DNA of 11,162 nucleotides from Flavobacteriaceae bacterium (GTDB lineage Bacteria; Bacteroidota; Bacteroidia; Flavobacteriales; Flavobacteriaceae). The position numbers and the translations under genes are program-made. A model generated the notes under the pieces. The model saw only the letters and a list, made by a program, of their open reading frames with translations. It did not search any database and was not told where the DNA came from. Location of the stretch: assembly GCA_002711185.1 (NCBI GenBank), contig PAHL01000003.1, positions 1 to 11,162 of the forward strand, in the 5' to 3' direction. This document shows, one piece after another, positions 1 through 8,400 of this stretch (positions are counted from its first letter, which is position 1; every line of letters starts with the position of its first letter).

Positions 1-3000
1 GTGATGATGTTCCTGATTTATCATCAATTGAGGTTGATAAGTCTGAAATATATGAACATGAAAAAAGTGTAATTACAGCTACAATTAGTGCAGCTCATTC
101 TAAGGACACGAGTGTTACATTTACTATTTCAGGAACTGCAACTTTTGATGAAGATTATAACGTTGATTTTGATGGAAAAAATACTTTTAATATTGCAGTA
201 GGAGGTAATGGTATAGGTTCTGCCGCTAACCAATTATCCCAACCTGAAGATGTTTATTTTGATTCAAATAATAATTTATATGTAGCTGATTCAAGAAACG
301 CTCGAGTTATTAAAAGAAAACCTAATGGAGAAACATCAATATTTATTGATCTAGGTCACGAAAACTCAAATAATCCAGATCAAACAAGTCAAAGAATCAA
401 TAGTATTCATGTTGTCAATGAAAATATTTATTTATTAGCAAACAATGTAAAACTTGATGGTTCGTTACTTGATAACATTCATATTTTAAAGTATAAACTG
501 GATGGATCTTTTGTAGAAAAATTGGATACGGGTATTTCTAAAGAAGGCGTTGGTATGTTTGTTGAAGAAAATTCATCTGATATCTATTTTGTTAGTAGAG
601 ATGATACAAACGTTTATAAATCCAATATTTCAAATAATTCAACAGAATTATTATATAATGATTCGGGTATTCAATATCCAACTGACCTAGTTCTAGATTC
701 AAGTGGAAATGTGTATGTTTCAAATAAAAACACTTCTATCCGAAAATGGGAAAAAGAGTCAGGTGATAAAAGCAACCTTGGCATTGATGGTTGTCTTTCT
801 ATCACAATAAATAATAGAGGAAATATAGTTTGTGGATTAGCGGCAACTAATTTAAGTGATAGAAATGCTATGATTATGGAATTTAAATTAGACGACGGGG
901 AGCCTTTGGCAAGTGGTACTAATTTAGATTGGCTTTTTGATCAGACAAAGCATTCATCTTTCTTTAATTATCATTTAGGTATTTCAGGAATAGCTTACAG
1001 TAATTCTAATGAACTTTATTTTTCAGTTGGAAGAGACACACAGCAGGATGGAACTGTTTTTAGAGATGAAAACGTTAAAAAAGATAGAGTTGTATTTCTT
1101 AAAACAAATCCGCAAATTAGAATTCCTGCTGGTAAAACATCTGGTATAATGGAAATCTCTGCTATTGAAGAATTCCCTGAAAATACTGAAGATGATGAAA
1201 CAGTAATATTAACTCCATCAGTTACGAATGCGAACTTAAATTCAATTGGTGATACAACTGTTACAATAAAAAATAATGGATTGGAATTTGAGAAAAAAGA
1301 TAATCCATTTATTAAACTTTCAAAGAGTTCAATTTCATGGGGTGATTTTGATAGAGACGGAGATATGGATCTTGCAATTATGGGTCAATCTAACTCAGTA
1401 GGAGCTGTTACTGCTATATATGAAAATAAGGATGGAACATTTGAAGATACTAACCAAAACTTTACAAAAGTATATGATGGAGACCTTTCTTGGGTTGATT
1501 TAAACAAAGATGGATGGCTTGACTTAGTTGTTACAGGATTTAATGAAACTGCAAAAACGAATATTTACATAAATAATAATGGAGAAACATTTGAAGCTTC
1601 AGGTTTAGAATGGGGAATCCCAAATGCATATGCATCCAAAATGTCTTGGGGCGATTTGGACAATGATGGTGATATTGATTTGGCTTTGGTTGGTATAGAT
1701 GATCAGGAAAATGGTTTTTCATATTTATACTTAAGAGTGGATGGTCAAGACAAGTTTATCGTTCAAGATTTAAGTTATTTCTCTGGTGGAGGATTTAAAT
1801 ATGGGGATTTAGAAATTGCAGATTTTGATCAAGATTCAGATAATGATTTAATTTTTACTGGTGAAAGAGTTGACGGAGATTTAAGGGCTCAAATTAAATT
1901 AAATTCATTTATTTCACCCGATGATCCAAAATACGACAACCTTCCTTTAAAGTACTCAAGAGATATTGAAGAAAATATACCTTTTGCATTAAAAAATGCA
2001 TCAATTACTACTTATTTTAATCAATCTACTAAGGAGCTATCTTATATAATTAACGGAAGAGATAGCAATGGAGATTTAAAGACTTTAGTAAGGTCAATTG
2101 GGAATTTTGACAGACAGTCTGATGCTCCAACATTAGCTCTTGAAAATGGAGATCTAGCCGTTGGAGACATTAATAATGATGGGTCAAATGACTTTATGTA
2201 TACTGGAGAAGATGTTAATGGATCGCCTGTTACTAAACTTTTCTTTACAAAAGCTAATACAATAGTTGAGTCGGATTTTAATTTTGTTGGACTTCGAGAA
2301 TCAACTGTTGAGTTTGTTGATTATGATACTGATGGTGATTTAGATATTTTTGTTACTGGACTTAGTGATAGCGGCGCAGAGACTATATTATATCAAGTTA
2401 ATTTACCAGCAAAAGTAAATACTGCTCCAACTGAGGTTCAAAACTTATCTGTAACAGACCTAGGATATGGAAATATCAAATTTGATTGGGATGAGTCTTC
2501 TGATGATTTTTCTAATGCTATTGGTTATAATATAAAAATTGGAATAACACCAGGTGGCTCTGAGCTTTCAAACACATTAAGTGATTTAGAAACTGGATCT
2601 AGATTAATTTCAGCTCCACCACCAATTTTAACAAATCAGTTTAAAACCAATCTTTTCCCAGGAATATATTATATAGCTGCTCAGTCAATTGATCCTGGCG
2701 TTAAGGCAAGTAATTTTTCAGATGAAATTAAACTTGAGTTGCTTTATGAATGGAAACTTTTAAACCAAGGTGGAATAGTTGACAGGTATATTGAAGGTAA
2801 GCCTAATCCAGTTTTAAGACTAGCTGACTTAGATGGTGATGATGATTTAGATTTATTATATGGTTCAGAATCATATAATCTTGATGATAGAACAAAATAT
2901 GCCATTGAAGGTCATAAATACGATTCTGAAGAAAAAAGAATGATAAGGTTTGATAGAGAAAGAAAGACTGAAAATTCTCTTGCTAATTTAATTATAAATG

Positions 3001-5288
3001 ATGTTACTGACATTCAGGTAGGTTTAATTAATAATGATGAATACCCAGATGTTGTTGTAAATAGATATACTACAAATCCACAAAACAATGAAACTAAAAA
3101 TGATTTATTTATTCATTTTGGTAAAGCTCCTGTTGACGGAGGAAGCAGTAACTTGAATGAAGAGACTTTAATTTATGATCAGGTTAGATTGGGAGATGGT
3201 TTATTTGAAGGGAAAGTAAAACTTGCAGATTTGAATAACGACGGTCAATTAGAGATTCTTCAAATTGGTTTGACAAATGAAAATATAACATCTGGAACTC
3301 CTAAGCTTATAATTCATTCTTACAATAATGACTCAAATTCATTTGATCAAAATGATGTGTCTGATCAAATAGCAGCTTTGTCTAATTCATCATTCGATTT
3401 AGGGGATGTAGATAATGATCAGGATTTAGATTTTGTGATTACAGGTTTTGACCAGTCAAGTGGTTTAAAGTCCTATTTATACGAAAATACATCTGATACT
3501 GGAGGTGAATTTAAACTTGAAGTGACTCAAAATAATTTTGCTGCAACGAGGGATGGCTCTATAAACTTCTTTGATTATGATACTGATGGTGATTTAGATA
3601 TTTTAATAACTGGTACAGGTGTCTCTGGAGATATTTTTGAAATATATGTTAATAAGTTAAATGAAGATATTACAAATTGGCCACGGTTAAATACTCTTGA
3701 TATCCCCGGTCTTCGAAACAGTAAAATTGATTATGGAGATTTTAATGGTGATGGATATTCAGACTTACTATATTCTGGCGTTCAATCAGGTCTTGGTAAA
3801 ATCTCTGAATTAAGAGAATATTATCCAACATTAAACAAATATGTTAAAAGTTCATTTGATATTGGTGAAATTGTTGATGCTGATGTTGAATTTGGCGATA
3901 TTGATGGTGACGGTGATTTAGATTTTGTATTATCAGGGACTAATAAAGAAAATGATAATTATCATACTATAAGCACTTTCTTAAATGTTAGATCTGAATC
4001 TGCAGAATTTCAGACATCTATAAAGCCTTTGGATGATGATATAAGAGAAAGTTTTACTCTTAATTCTCAAAATCAGAATATAACTTATGTTAAAAATAAT
4101 CCTCCGTCAGCACCAACTATTAATAGCGCAAAAGTTCTAACTGATCAATCCTCTGTTCAGGGTAAATTACCTGTTGAATTATCGTGGAATAGTTCAAGTG
4201 ATGATTTAACTCTTTCTACAGGATTATCATATTCACTAAGAGTTGGAACTTCGCCAGGTGGTTCAGAAATAATGACACCTAATGCAAGCGAAAGTGGTAT
4301 AAGAAGTATACCATCCAAAGGAAATGCGGAGTATAACTTAAAATGGAAAATTGCTCTTGCTCCAGGAAAGTATTATTGGTCAGTTCAAGCTGTTGATGCA
4401 TCTTTTATTGGTTCGGCATTCAGTGAAGAAATTGAACTTATTGTTTATGATGATGATATTCTTTTAAAAATAGATTCCGATGGCGATGGTGTTTATGATT
4501 CTCAGGACCAATGTCCAGACACTCCACCTGGTACTAAAGTAGATGCTACTGGTTGTAAGATTTTCGAGCTTCCTGTGAACAACTATAAGGTTGAGGTTGC
4601 TAGCGCTACTTGTATTGGCAATAGTGATGGTGTGATTGATTTAAGTGTAGAAGATGCTTCTTTTGATTATACGGTAACAATTACGGGCAAGGACAATGTA
4701 ACAATAACAGGAACAAACAAAACAGGTTCAGTAACAGGTTTAGCTAAAGGTACTTACGAGGTTTGCTTTACTGTGGATGGTCAGGCTAACTATGGGCAGT
4801 GTTTTGAAGTTGAAGTAGGGGAGCCGCCAGCACTTACAGCATACATAGATGTTGACAATGACAACAAGAAGACAAGCATAACCATGGGCGGATCTAACAT
4901 ATACAACGTTACGATAAATGGAGTAAAACAAAGAGTTACTGGCAATACGTTTGAAGCTAATCTATCTACAGGACTAAGTATTATAAGAGTTGATACGGAT
5001 TTAGAGTGTCAAGGTTTTGTAGAGAAAGAGGTGTTTATATCGGAGGAGATTCATTATTATCCAAACCCGACTGAGGATGATGTAAACGTACATGTAGGAG
5101 GTGAGGATACAAGAGTTAAGGTTAGTGTATTTAGTGAGAAGGGAGATCTTATTTATACTAGATACCAAGACATAGCAGATATCTCTAGAAAAACAAACAT
5201 CGATTTATCCAATCAAATAACAGGGACATACATCGTTATTTTAGAAAGTAAAACTGTTAGACAAACCTTTAAGATAATTAAAGAATAG
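1..5288 (+). CDS. Giant secreted multidomain propeller protein with T9SS C-terminal sorting domain (5' end missing)
   Basis: The reading frame is open from base 3 to the TAG at 5286-5288, giving 1761 visible residues. The true start lies upstream: the first residues (DDVPDLSS) are already an interdomain linker, and the internal TTG at 522 falls inside a domain. Domains by visible residue: Calx-beta first half 9-59; NHL-like propeller about 61-369; Calx-beta second half 370-426; FG-GAP/VCBS propeller 430-801; FN3-like 806-913; second FG-GAP/VCBS propeller 914-1356; second FN3-like 1367-1483; thrombospondin-3-like calcium loop 1491-1519; SprB-like module 1520-1679; T9SS type A sorting domain 1685-1761. 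By family knowledge such proteins cross the outer membrane through T9SS and are anchored or released. No enzyme domain is visible, so an adhesin or glycan-binding role is inference. The next gene starts 94 bp downstream on the same strand. Confidence is high for the gene and secretion route, low for function. Confidence 0.95.
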   Translation, partial: DDVPDLSSIEVDKSEIYEHEKSVITATISAAHSKDTSVTFTISGTATFDEDYNVDFDGKNTFNIAVGGNGIGSAANQLSQPEDVYFDSNNNLYVADSRNARVIKRKPNGETSIFIDLGHENSNNPDQTSQRINSIHVVNENIYLLANNVKLDGSLLDNIHILKYKLDGSFVEKLDTGISKEGVGMFVEENSSDIYFVSRDDTNVYKSNISNNSTELLYNDSGIQYPTDLVLDSSGNVYVSNKNTSIRKWEKESGDKSNLGIDGCLSITINNRGNIVCGLAATNLSDRNAMIMEFKLDDGEPLASGTNLDWLFDQTKHSSFFNYHLGISGIAYSNSNELYFSVGRDTQQDGTVFRDENVKKDRVVFLKTNPQIRIPAGKTSGIMEISAIEEFPENTEDDETVILTPSVTNANLNSIGDTTVTIKNNGLEFEKKDNPFIKLSKSSISWGDFDRDGDMDLAIMGQSNSVGAVTAIYENKDGTFEDTNQNFTKVYDGDLSWVDLNKDGWLDLVVTGFNETAKTNIYINNNGETFEASGLEWGIPNAYASKMSWGDLDNDGDIDLALVGIDDQENGFSYLYLRVDGQDKFIVQDLSYFSGGGFKYGDLEIADFDQDSDNDLIFTGERVDGDLRAQIKLNSFISPDDPKYDNLPLKYSRDIEENIPFALKNASITTYFNQSTKELSYIINGRDSNGDLKTLVRSIGNFDRQSDAPTLALENGDLAVGDINNDGSNDFMYTGEDVNGSPVTKLFFTKANTIVESDFNFVGLRESTVEFVDYDTDGDLDIFVTGLSDSGAETILYQVNLPAKVNTAPTEVQNLSVTDLGYGNIKFDWDESSDDFSNAIGYNIKIGITPGGSELSNTLSDLETGSRLISAPPPILTNQFKTNLFPGIYYIAAQSIDPGVKASNFSDEIKLELLYEWKLLNQGGIVDRYIEGKPNPVLRLADLDGDDDLDLLYGSESYNLDDRTKYAIEGHKYDSEEKRMIRFDRERKTENSLANLIINDVTDIQVGLINNDEYPDVVVNRYTTNPQNNETKNDLFIHFGKAPVDGGSSNLNEETLIYDQVRLGDGLFEGKVKLADLNNDGQLEILQIGLTNENITSGTPKLIIHSYNNDSNSFDQNDVSDQIAALSNSSFDLGDVDNDQDLDFVITGFDQSSGLKSYLYENTSDTGGEFKLEVTQNNFAATRDGSINFFDYDTDGDLDILITGTGVSGDIFEIYVNKLNEDITNWPRLNTLDIPGLRNSKIDYGDFNGDGYSDLLYSGVQSGLGKISELREYYPTLNKYVKSSFDIGEIVDADVEFGDIDGDGDLDFVLSGTNKENDNYHTISTFLNVRSESAEFQTSIKPLDDDIRESFTLNSQNQNITYVKNNPPSAPTINSAKVLTDQSSVQGKLPVELSWNSSSDDLTLSTGLSYSLRVGTSPGGSEIMTPNASESGIRSIPSKGNAEYNLKWKIALAPGKYYWSVQAVDASFIGSAFSEEIELIVYDDDILLKIDSDGDGVYDSQDQCPDTPPGTKVDATGCKIFELPVNNYKVEVASATCIGNSDGVIDLSVEDASFDYTVTITGKDNVTITGTNKTGSVTGLAKGTYEVCFTVDGQANYGQCFEVEVGEPPALTAYIDVDNDNKKTSITMGGSNIYNVTINGVKQRVTGNTFEANLSTGLSIIRVDTDLECQGFVEKEVFISEEIHYYPNPTEDDVNVHVGGEDTRVKVSVFSEKGDLIYTRYQDIADISRKTNIDLSNQITGTYIVILESKTVRQTFKIIKE
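27..1280 (+). other. Calx-beta domain split by an inserted NHL-like beta-propeller
   Basis: The segment at 27-179 reads like the first half of a Calx-beta domain (VTFTISGTATFDEDYNV, compare the family pattern VTFxTxxGTAxxGxDY). The matching second half appears only at 1110-1280: PAGKTSGIMEI, then ENTEDDETVILT, then the closing strand TTVTIKNN. Between them (183-1109) lie about six NHL-like blades, including AVGGNGIGSAANQLSQPEDV, a NLYVAD strand, a NVYVSN strand and a final ELYFSV strand. Calx-beta is a calcium-binding Ig-like fold of surface proteins; NHL repeats form propellers that bind proteins or glycans. The residues just before 27 resemble the linker after a preceding Calx-beta copy, so more copies may lie upstream. 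Confidence 0.75.
1290..2405 (+). repeat. First FG-GAP/VCBS seven-bladed propeller
   Basis: Calcium-loop motifs of the DxDxDGDxDL type start at 1344, 1497, 1653, 1821, 2166 and 2319. Spacing is 153-168 bp except for a 345-bp gap between 1821 and 2166. That gap is two blade lengths and holds a degenerate blade (about 1980-2100, with the strand ELSYIINGRDSNGD but no intact calcium loop). The total is therefore seven blades, the usual number for an integrin-alpha-like propeller. Best-formed loops are DFDRDGDMDL (1344), DLDNDGDIDL (1653) and DYDTDGDLDI (2319). Role in ligand binding is inferred from the family. Confidence 0.85.
2317..2350 (+). repeat. 34-bp exact direct repeat, copy A
   Basis: These 34 bases are identical to 3571-3604. 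They encode the calcium loop DYDTDGDLDI in the seventh blade of the first propeller. The flanks on both sides differ, so identity is limited to the loop. Thirty-four identical bases, including synonymous positions, exceed what protein constraint alone requires. Confidence 0.9.
2418..2741 (+). other. FN3-like domain, copy 1
   Basis: The domain begins with the boundary sequence NTAPTEVQNLSV and has the core strand FDWDESSDD, the loop ITPGGSE, and the late strand PGIYYIAAQSIDP. It links the two FG-GAP/VCBS propellers. The TPGGSE loop and the PGxYYxxxQxxD strand recur in the copy at 4101-4450, so the two are clear paralogues. In proteins of this type such a domain often directly precedes or follows VCBS propellers and acts as a spacer. 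Confidence 0.75.
2742..4070 (+). repeat. Second FG-GAP/VCBS seven-bladed propeller
   Basis: Calcium-loop positions are 2826 (DLDGDDDLDL), 3024 (degenerate, LINNDEYPDVVV), 3228 (DLNNDGQLEI), 3405 (DVDNDQDLDF), 3573 (DYDTDGDLDI), 3738 (DFNGDGYSDL) and 3897 (DIDGDGDLDF). That makes seven blades spaced 159-204 bp apart. The second loop has lost the first aspartate and the glycine and probably binds calcium poorly. The blades alternate with outer strands that are less conserved. Together with the FN3-like domain that follows, this looks like a duplicated propeller-plus-FN3 unit. Confidence 0.85.
3571..3604 (+). repeat. 34-bp exact direct repeat, copy B
   Basis: This is the second copy of the repeat at 2317-2350, 1254 bp downstream, in the fifth blade of the second propeller. 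Neighbouring residues are only partly conserved (VTGLSDSG versus ITGTGVSG just after the loop). Confidence 0.9.
4101..4450 (+). other. FN3-like domain, copy 2
   Basis: It starts at PPSAPTINSAKV, has the strand VELSWNSSSDD, the loop TSPGGSE, and the strand PGKYYWSVQAVDASF followed by SAFSEEIELIV. It matches the copy at 2418-2741 in all of these positions, and is closer to the common pattern of this family (YWSVQAVD). It separates the second propeller from the C-terminal calcium loop and sorting cassette. Confidence 0.8.
4473..4559 (+). other. Thrombospondin type-3-like calcium-binding loop
   Basis: The encoded sequence DSDGDGVYDSQDQCPDTPPG followed shortly by DATGCK is the hallmark of the thrombospondin type-3 / OmpA-linker calcium loop, with paired cysteines in CPD and GCK. 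It marks the boundary between the large ectodomain and the C-terminal secretion cassette. In this family it is usually a short rigid calcium-stabilised spacer. Confidence 0.85.
4560..5285 (+). other. SprB-like module plus T9SS type A sorting domain
   Basis: Positions 4560-5039 carry a SprB-like repeat pattern: ATCIGNSDGVIDLSV, then GLAKGTYEVCF, then a second cysteine-containing half ending near LECQGFVEKEV. The sorting domain proper runs from about 5055 to the stop: YYPNPTEDDVNV, VSVFSEKGDLIY, a GTYIVIL strand and the basic end KIIKE. This matches the known type A signal (PNPxxxxxxV, then VxVxxxxGxxV, then GxYxVxL, then a lysine-rich end). In the family it directs export by T9SS and is removed at the surface. 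Codon choice here (GAG over GAA, AAC over AAT) differs from the upstream part of the gene. Confidence 0.9.
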
Positions 5289-5382
5289 TATATTAAATAG
5301 TTATGTGTTTATAAATAATGCCATACTCCTTTCTGAATAAGTTAAAAATTCATTACATTATAATTTGGTTTAAAATCATTAA
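5289..5382. other. Intergenic gap between the two giant genes
   Basis: This is 94 bp of very AT-rich sequence. I see no GC-rich hairpin followed by a T run; the best inverted repeat (AGTAT at 5287, ATACT at 5323) is only 5 bp with a long loop. A TATAAT (5359-5364) and a near match to the Bacteroidota -7 element (TAATTTG at 5361, one base short of TAnnTTTG) are present, but without a credible upstream element. The bases before the ATG at 5383 are A/T-rich with no Shine-Dalgarno sequence. The two genes could be co-transcribed, but the sequence does not decide it. Confidence 0.6.
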
Positions 5383-5442
5383 ATGTTTTTTAAAAAATTA
5401 AAGTATTTTTTATTAATAATTTTTTGTTCCTATTCTTATTCT
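5383..5442 (+). other. Signal peptide
   Basis: The first 20 residues have a basic start (K4, K5, K7), a hydrophobic core (FLLIIF) and a likely signal peptidase I site SYS before QC. The cysteine at residue 15 is preceded by phenylalanine and does not fit a lipobox, so a lipoprotein is unlikely. Confidence 0.85.
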
Positions 5443-8400
5443 CAGTGTCTAAATACAGCTAATAAGAAAGGTTATTTTGATGTAGCATCAGTTGACACTA
5501 ACTCTTGGAATATTGATCAGTTTGCTACTTATTCCATTGAAACTAAAGATTTTTATTATCGCGAATCTACAACTGGAGGATCTCTTAAAGTGGTTGTGCC
5601 AAGTAATAATGATAATCATGCAAAGATATATACTAGATCTTCATGTGGTGATGTGGTATTTAATAGTGATCAATGGAATGTTTCATTATATATTAGAGGA
5701 GATCTAAATGATCAGATTGATTTTTCATTAATTGATGGAAGCAACAATAATAGCTCACTTGGAAGCTATACTCACACTATAAGATATAAAGGATGGCATT
5801 ATATTAGATTCAACATAACTGCTTCTGGAGCAACTAATACTGGTAAATTAAAAATTAATTTTAAAAATAAAGGGACATACTGGTTAGATCAAATTGTACT
5901 TTCTCAAGACTCATGGAACACATGGATTGTTGCTCCCTCTGGTGGGGACTATACTAATATTAAAAACGCTATCACAAATAATAACTATGCTGCTGGGGAT
6001 ATTATTTTGGTGAAAAATAATAATAATGGTTATAAGAATAGTAATTGGGATGGTTTGTATAACAATACAAATGATTCAAATGGAGCAGTGGTGCCCTTAA
6101 ATACTAACTCATTTCTTGACAATGATAATGGAACAATTAACCGACCAGTAGTAATAAGAAATTTTATTGAAAATGATGGTACTCACCATATACCATTAAT
6201 TAAAATGGATGGTACTGGAGGTTTTATTGCTGGAAAATGGAATGGGGGAAATAGCCCAAAACCAGTTACCCATTTGGAAATTGCTGGATTTGAAATTGAA
6301 GGTCCAAATCAAAACATTACTTACGCACAAGCTAAAGCTTATAAACAATCTGTAGTTGATGCTATTTATACAGATCCTGCTAACCCAAACCCAAGTGCCG
6401 GAACACATAATGGTGCAGCTAGAAGACATATTTTTCATGGTGCTGGAATAAATATAGCTGTAGGAAATTATATTAATATTCATTCTAATAAAGTTCATAA
6501 TACTACTAGTTCTGGAATTAGAGTTGATAATGGTGATTATTTAAGGCTGCATGATAATGAGGTTTATAAGACTACTTGGTGGACATTTAATGCACCAAGT
6601 GGAATTGTTATTGCTCAATCAAAGCATATTGACAATCAAAATATTGTTAAAATGAGAATTGAAAGGAATCTTGTTTATGATAATATTAACAAAATACCTT
6701 ATTTCAATCCAAGCTATACAACTTCTGTAAATTGTAATGGTGGTAAAACTGATACTAGATATGGATGTGGCGCTCAAAATAAGATTATTGATGGCTCGGG
6801 TGTTTATATTACAAGAAATAATGATTTAGGATCAGGTGCTTATGATGAAAATCCAAACGGACAATACATAGGAAAGTTTTACTTTTCAAATAATGTTTCA
6901 TATGGAAATGGTATGAATGGGTTAGTTGTTCATAAAACTAGTTGGACTACTGCTACTAATAATACCATTTATGGCAATGGAGAGGTTCCAACTGTAGGAT
7001 CAAGTGAAGGAGGTTGGCAACAATATGTAGATAGTAGTAATAATCCAATCGCATGGAAAAACGACTTAGTAGTAGGAAGACAAGATGCTTCAGGTTTAGT
7101 TGTTCATACATCAAGTAATGTTAAAATTCATAATAATATAGTTTGGCCTAGAGAAAATTCTGATGCAGCATATACATTATTTATCAAACAAATCAATGGT
7201 CAAGATATAAGCCTTACAAACCTAGAATGGAAAAACAATTTAGCTGGTCCTCAAGGAAGTACTAAAAATGGAAAAATTAATAATTCTAATAATAATACTA
7301 CTGCCACTGGCTGGATTGAAAATGATGACCCTGAGTTTACAAATATTTCTGGAAATAACAGAGATTTTACATTAAAAGCTTCAAGCCCTGCATTAAATCA
7401 AGGTTTAAGCGATTCTGCTGAAAATCCTTATTATGATAAAAGTTATCATCTAATATCATCATCAGGAAATCAACTTGATATGGGTGCTTTTGAAAGGGAT
7501 AGTAATAATTCAAATGCTTCTTCTGACAACACATCTCCAACCATGGCAATAACTGCTTCTCAGGTAAGTGATGGTGGCACTAGTAATGATAGCTCACTTA
7601 CATTAACTTTTACATCAAGTGAGGCTACAACAAATTTTGCTGTTGGGGATATTACAGTCAGTGGAGGAACCATTAGTAATTTTGCATCAACAAGTTCAAC
7701 AGTTTATACTGCTACTTTTACACCTAGTTCAGACGGTGCTACAACAATTGATGTTGGAGCAGGTACATTTACAGATGCTGCAGGAAATAATAACACAGCT
7801 GCTAATCAATTTAATTGGACATATAATGTTAGTCCAACTAATATTTCTATATCATCATCATCAGTTCAAGAAAATTCAACTGGAGGCACTCAGGTTGGTA
7901 ATCTATCAACAACAGACTCTGATAGTAGTAATCATACTTATTCTTTGGTTTCAGGCACTGGATCAACAGATAATGATTTTTTTGAAGTAAGCGGCACAAA
8001 TCTTAAAACCAAGTCATCCACAACTTTAAACTTTGAATCTAAAAACTCTTATTCAATAAGAATAAGAACCAATGATGGCAGCAGTAATTTCGAAAAACAA
8101 TTTACTATTACTGTCACTGATGTAGATGAAGCACCTGTGTCTTCTAATGTTTCTGCATCAACTACAATTAATACATCTACTGAAATTACACTAGTTTCAA
8201 CCGATCCAGACTTTAATTCTTTGTCATACTCAATAGTTTCAAATCCTAGTAAAGGAACATTGGGTACGATTTCAGGAAATAAAGTCACATACACTCCTAA
8301 TAATGATTTTTTAGGAACAGATTCATTTACATTTAGGTCAACTGATAGTAATGGAAATCAATCATCATCTACTAAAACAGTTTCAATAAAGGTCTTCAAT

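Noticed and set aside
522..524. TTG as the start of the first gene
   Set aside because: The same frame is open upstream to base 3 and encodes the Calx-beta and NHL segments, so the TTG is an internal leucine codon.
5287..5327. Possible terminator hairpin after the first gene
   Set aside because: The only inverted repeat is 5 bp with a loop of about 31 bases and there is no T run, so it is not a credible intrinsic terminator.
5359..5367. Possible promoter for the second gene (TATAAT and TAATTTG)
   Set aside because: The match to the Bacteroidota -7 consensus TAnnTTTG is one base short, no matching -33 TTG element was found at the right distance, and such strings are frequent in AT-rich DNA.
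6196..6498. Open frame of 100 codons on the minus strand
   Set aside because: It lies wholly within the beta-helix part of the gene on the + strand, has a low-complexity composition, no recognisable domain and no plausible start region. It is a shadow of the real frame.
7619..7990. Open frame of 123 codons on the + strand in another frame
   Set aside because: It is rich in L, Q and I, as expected from shifting the frame of the T/S/N/A-rich Ig and cadherin segment. The frame that encodes recognisable domains runs through it without interruption.
8049..8294. Open frame of 81 codons on the minus strand
   Set aside because: It is antisense to the cadherin-like and tandem-95 domains of the + strand gene and has no features of its own.
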